8,987 nt of DNA from Collinsella aerofaciens (lineage in GTDB: Bacteria > Actinomycetota > Coriobacteriia > Coriobacteriales > Coriobacteriaceae): contig RKAY01000126.1 of assembly GCA_014846205.1 (NCBI GenBank), positions 1 to 8,987 on the forward strand, in the 5' to 3' direction. Positions within the stretch are counted from its first letter, which is position 1. Each line of letters starts with the position of its first letter. Positions 6,499 to 8,987 of this stretch are shown here, piece after piece. The position numbers and the translations under genes are program-made. The notes beneath the pieces are model-generated. The model had not been told where the DNA came from and ran no database searches. It saw nothing but the letters and a program-made list of their open reading frames with translations.

Positions 6499-6544
6499 CG
6501 TTTACCATCGGCGAACGGTTGTCCTAGAAAATCGTTTTACCATC
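6499..6544 (-). promoter_or_regulatory. Operator-like direct repeats upstream of the GH13-GH77 promoter
   Basis: The minus strand carries gatggtaaacg (6509-6499) and gatggtaaaacg (6544-6533), two near-identical copies 35 bp apart. The second sits inside an imperfect CG-centred palindrome, aaaatcgtttt on the plus strand (6528-6538). Between them is aacggttg. CG-centred A/T-flanked sites are typical of LacI-family sugar regulators, which often control maltodextrin genes. Assigning this class of regulator is an inference. Confidence 0.3.
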
Positions 6545-6548
6545 TATC

Positions 6549-6582
6549 CACAGAGAAGGGGCGCCCGGTTGGAGCGCCCCTT
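6549..6582 (-). terminator. Intrinsic terminator of glgA
   Basis: On the minus strand a perfect 9-bp stem (aaggggcgc / gcgcccctt, 6582-6574 with 6564-6556) is followed by ttctctg. It begins 34 nt after the glgA stop. The U-tract is short and interrupted, so termination may be incomplete. On the plus strand ttgctt follows, so weak activity in that direction is possible. Its presence, with promoter-like DNA downstream, suggests that glgA and the GH13-GH77 gene are separate transcription units. Confidence 0.65.
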
Positions 6583-6616
6583 GCTTAGGGTTTGATGAGG
6601 TTTTGGATCGTCCGGA

Positions 6617-8950
6617 TTAGCGGCGCTTGCGGGTGGCCGTTGCCTTGCGGACGGAGGTCTTCTTAGTCGGAGCCTTTTCCTCGGTCGCGGCGGCGGGGGA
6701 GACCGGGGCCTTCTTGGCGGGCTCGGCCTTGGCCTTTACCTCGGCCTTGGGCTCCTCTTTGGCGGCAGCGGGCTTGGCCTCGGATGCCTTCAGTGCCGGC
6801 TTGGTCTTTACTGTGGGCTTGGCCTCGATCTTAGCTTCCGCCTTGGGAGCAGCAGCCTTGGTCGTGGTCTTTTTGGCCGTCGTCGTTGCGCGCTTGCGCG
6901 TGGTGGTCTTGGCGGCAGGCTTGGCCTCGGCGGGCGTCTCCTCAACCTTGGCGGCCGGCTTTGCGGCTGCCTTGGTCGTGGCGGCCTTCGTGCTCGTCGA
7001 CTTCGTTGTCGTGGTCTTCTTGGCAGCCGTTGTCTTCTTGGCGGTCGCGGTCGTTTTCTTGGCAGCGGTCTTGGCCGGTGCCTTGACGGCGGGCTTTGCC
7101 TCGACGGCGGCCTCAGCCTTTACCTCGGGAGCAGCCTCGACTTCGGCGGTCTTCTTGGCAGCTGCGGTGGTACGCTTGCGCGTGGTCGTTGTCTTGGCAG
7201 CGGTGGTCTTGCTCGCGGTCGCGGTCTTGCTCGCAGCGGCCTTCGTGGTCGTAGCCTTCTTTGCCGTCGACTTACGAGTCGCGGTCTTCTTTGCGGCAGG
7301 CTTTGCCGCAGGCTTCGCAGTGGGCTTCACCTCGGGCTCGGGCTCGGGAGTAGCCTCGACCTTCACCTCAGGCTCGGCCTTTGCGGGCTCAGCTTCAACC
7401 AGCTTCTCCTCGGCCTTGGGCTCCTCAGCGGCCACCGGCTCAGCTGTAGCTTCAGGCTCGTCGACAACAGCCGCCGGCCTCTCAATCTCCGGATGCATAA
7501 AGAAGTACAGGTCCAGATACTTGTCGGCCGAGCGCGTCCAGCTAAAGTCCTGGCTCATGGCCTGCGTGACCAGCTGGTTCCAGGCCTCGCGGTTATCCCA
7601 GAACAGGCGCGCCGCGCGGAACACCGCGTCGCCCATCTCGTCGCCGTTAAAGTTGCTAAACGAGAAACCCGTGCCCTCGCCGGTAAACTCGTTATACGGG
7701 ATAACAGTGTCCTTCAGACCACCGGTCTCGCGCACGATGGGTAGGGTGCCGTAGCGCATGGCGATGATCTGCGACAGGCCGCAGGGCTCAAACTTCGACG
7801 GCATCAGGAACATATCGGCGGCAGCGTACATGCGCTGCGACAGCGCCGGGTCAAACTCGATGCGCGCGGCCATGGTACCGGGGTACTTGTCCTGGAAGTA
7901 GCGCAGGCCGTCCTCGTAGTCGCGGTCGCCGGTGCCCAGCACCGCTACCTGCACGCCGCCGGCCAAAATGCGGTCGAGCGCGTACATGACCAGGTCCATA
8001 CCCTTCTGGCGCGTCAGGCGCGTGACCATCACCATGAGCGGACGGTCGTCGCGGACCTCGAGCCCCAGCTCCTCCTGCAGCTTTGCCTTGCAAACGGCCT
8101 TGCCGGAACGGTCCTCGACCGTATAGTTAGCGGCAATGCGCTTGTCGGTCGCAGGGTCAAAGCCTGCCACATCAATGCCGTTAAGGATGCCCTGCAGCGC
8201 GTAGGAGCGCTCGCGCAACACACCGTCCAGGCCCTCGCCAAACTCGGGCGTCTGGATTTCGTTGGCATAGGTGGGGCTCACCGTGGTGATGGCGTCAGCA
8301 TAGCGCAGCGCGCCCAGCATGTAGTTGACGCTGCAGGCGTCGCAGCGCAGCTGCGAGGCGGCCGCCGGAATATGCGCCACGCCCAGGATGTCCTCCATCA
8401 CAGTGTCGCTAAACTGGCCCTGGAACGCCACGTTGTGGATCGAGAACACGGTCTTGACGCGGTCGTACAGCGGTAGGCCCTGGTAGAACTCGCGCAAAAA
8501 CACGGGTGCCAGCGCCGTCTGCCAGTCGTTGCAGTGCAGGATGTCGCACTCAAAGCCGGCCGGCAGGTGCTGCAGGCTCTCGGTGATGGCCTTGGAGAAG
8601 AACGCAAAGCGCTCGCCGTCGTCAAAGAAGCCGTACGGATAGTCGCGCGCAAAGTAGCGCTCGTTGTCGATGAACATGTAGGTGACGCCGTCGTGCTCGA
8701 GCTTCTCGAGGCCGCAGTACTCGTTGCGCCAGCCCAAGCTCACGTAAAAATCGGAGAAGTGCTCCATCTGCGCCTTGTACTCGTCCTTGATGGTGGCGTA
8801 CTTGGGCACCATCACGATAACCTCGGCGCCGGCGCGTACGAGCGCTGCAGGCAGCGAGCCCGCCACGTCGCCCAGGCCACCGGTCTTCACAAACGGTGCG
8901 CACTCGGCCGAGGCAAACACGATCTGCATCTTTTTGCTGGAATCTGCCAT
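6617..8950 (-). CDS. glgA: Glycogen synthase (ADP-glucose, GT5) with long Ala/Lys-rich C-terminal tail
   Basis: GlgA extends alpha-1,4-glucan chains from ADP-glucose in the cytoplasm, the committed polymerising step of glycogen storage. Residues 8-485 are a normal GT5 synthase, about the length of whole E. coli GlgA (477). They show the ADP-glucose-binding KTGGLGDV (22-29), HCNDWQTA (139-146), SIHNVAFQG (170-178), TRLTRQKG (310-317, with R311 and K316), and FEPCGLSQ with catalytic E388 followed by RETGGLKD. A tail of about 290 residues follows; it is not part of the family and is described separately. I start at the ATG at 8950 (777 residues, MADSSKK) because gggag lies 5 nt upstream. An in-frame ATG 12 nt earlier (8962) has no Shine-Dalgarno and overlaps that site. 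TATTCT at 8979-8974 could be a -10 box, but its -35 would be outside the window. The neighbouring GH13-GH77 gene fits a glycogen turnover locus. Confidence 0.95.
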   Translation of the reverse strand: MADSSKKMQIVFASAECAPFVKTGGLGDVAGSLPAALVRAGAEVIVMVPKYATIKDEYKAQMEHFSDFYVSLGWRNEYCGLEKLEHDGVTYMFIDNERYFARDYPYGFFDDGERFAFFSKAITESLQHLPAGFECDILHCNDWQTALAPVFLREFYQGLPLYDRVKTVFSIHNVAFQGQFSDTVMEDILGVAHIPAAASQLRCDACSVNYMLGALRYADAITTVSPTYANEIQTPEFGEGLDGVLRERSYALQGILNGIDVAGFDPATDKRIAANYTVEDRSGKAVCKAKLQEELGLEVRDDRPLMVMVTRLTRQKGMDLVMYALDRILAGGVQVAVLGTGDRDYEDGLRYFQDKYPGTMAARIEFDPALSQRMYAAADMFLMPSKFEPCGLSQIIAMRYGTLPIVRETGGLKDTVIPYNEFTGEGTGFSFSNFNGDEMGDAVFRAARLFWDNREAWNQLVTQAMSQDFSWTRSADKYLDLYFFMHPEIERPAAVVDEPEATAEPVAAEEPKAEEKLVEAEPAKAEPEVKVEATPEPEPEVKPTAKPAAKPAAKKTATRKSTAKKATTTKAAASKTATASKTTAAKTTTTRKRTTAAAKKTAEVEAAPEVKAEAAVEAKPAVKAPAKTAAKKTTATAKKTTAAKKTTTTKSTSTKAATTKAAAKPAAKVEETPAEAKPAAKTTTRKRATTTAKKTTTKAAAPKAEAKIEAKPTVKTKPALKASEAKPAAAKEEPKAEVKAKAEPAKKAPVSPAAATEEKAPTKKTSVRKATATRKRR
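6620..7480 (-). other. Histone-H1-like low-complexity tail of GlgA
   Basis: Residues 491-777 of GlgA are almost only Ala, Lys, Thr, Glu, Pro and Val, and should be disordered. The charge is patterned: a Glu/Pro-rich acidic linker (about 493-545), a basic block (545-600, KPAAKPAAKK type), a short acidic block (601-620), a second basic block (626-701), a mixed Lys/Glu block, and a basic end, TATRKRR. The motif TRKR recurs at 590-593, 684-687 and 773-776, the first two inside similar TTTRKR-T/A blocks. Such tails resemble eukaryotic H1 and the Lys/Ala-rich tails of some actinobacterial DNA-binding proteins. The reading frame is open throughout and runs straight on from the enzyme, so it is part of the same protein. 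Confidence 0.85.
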
Positions 8951-8987
8951 ATTGTCTCCCATGTTGCAATTCGAGAATAGCCGCCTG

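Noticed and set aside
6627..7754. 375-codon plus-strand frame rich in Ala, Val and Leu that looks like a membrane protein
   Set aside because: It is the reverse complement of the Lys/Ala/Thr-coding GlgA tail and synthase end. The hydrophobic look follows from reading Lys/Ala/Thr codons backwards, and there is no convincing Shine-Dalgarno or family match.
8951..8962. ATG four codons upstream for glgA
   Set aside because: It has no Shine-Dalgarno, and its own bases form the gggag site for the ATG at 8950.

Overview
The window looks like chromosomal DNA from a GC-rich member of the Coriobacteriia, most likely Collinsella or a close relative. This placement is an inference. It rests on the GC-rich but T-tolerant codon use, the fmt-rsmB pair, an intracellular GH13-GH77 fusion enzyme of a type familiar from gut Actinobacteria and Firmicutes, and a glycogen synthase beside it. 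No gene here fixes the species.

Layout. Bases 1-301 hold no gene I can support, but they are rich in RNA-folding signals: an 18-bp inverted repeat, a GC-rich foldable stretch, an intrinsic terminator and then the leader of fmt. Two plus-strand genes follow with a 4-bp ATGA overlap: fmt (methionyl-tRNA formyltransferase) and rsmB (16S rRNA m5C methyltransferase). Bases 2620-2778 are a convergent intergenic region with a 67-nt near-perfect palindrome and a terminator for the opposing strand. The rest is on the minus strand, in transcription order: glgA (glycogen synthase with an unusual ~290-residue Ala/Lys/Thr-rich tail), a 216-nt gap with a terminator, a candidate promoter and operator-like repeats, the 1098-residue GH13/GH77 fusion, an 88-nt gap with a hairpin, and a 78-residue FmdB-type zinc ribbon protein.

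Function. The plus-strand pair serves translation: Fmt formylates initiator Met-tRNA, and RsmB methylates 16S rRNA. The minus-strand genes serve alpha-glucan storage and turnover. GlgA extends glycogen from ADP-glucose. The fusion enzyme can hydrolyse alpha-glucan or maltodextrin (GH13 half) and reshuffle maltodextrins (GH77 half). The zinc-ribbon protein has no assigned role.

I see no mobile element, CRISPR array, tRNA or rRNA. The most unusual features are the histone-H1-like tail on GlgA, the two ~70-nt palindromes, and the repeat-rich control region ahead of the fusion gene. The genes themselves are ordinary metabolic and translation genes, and I found no convincing new multi-gene system.
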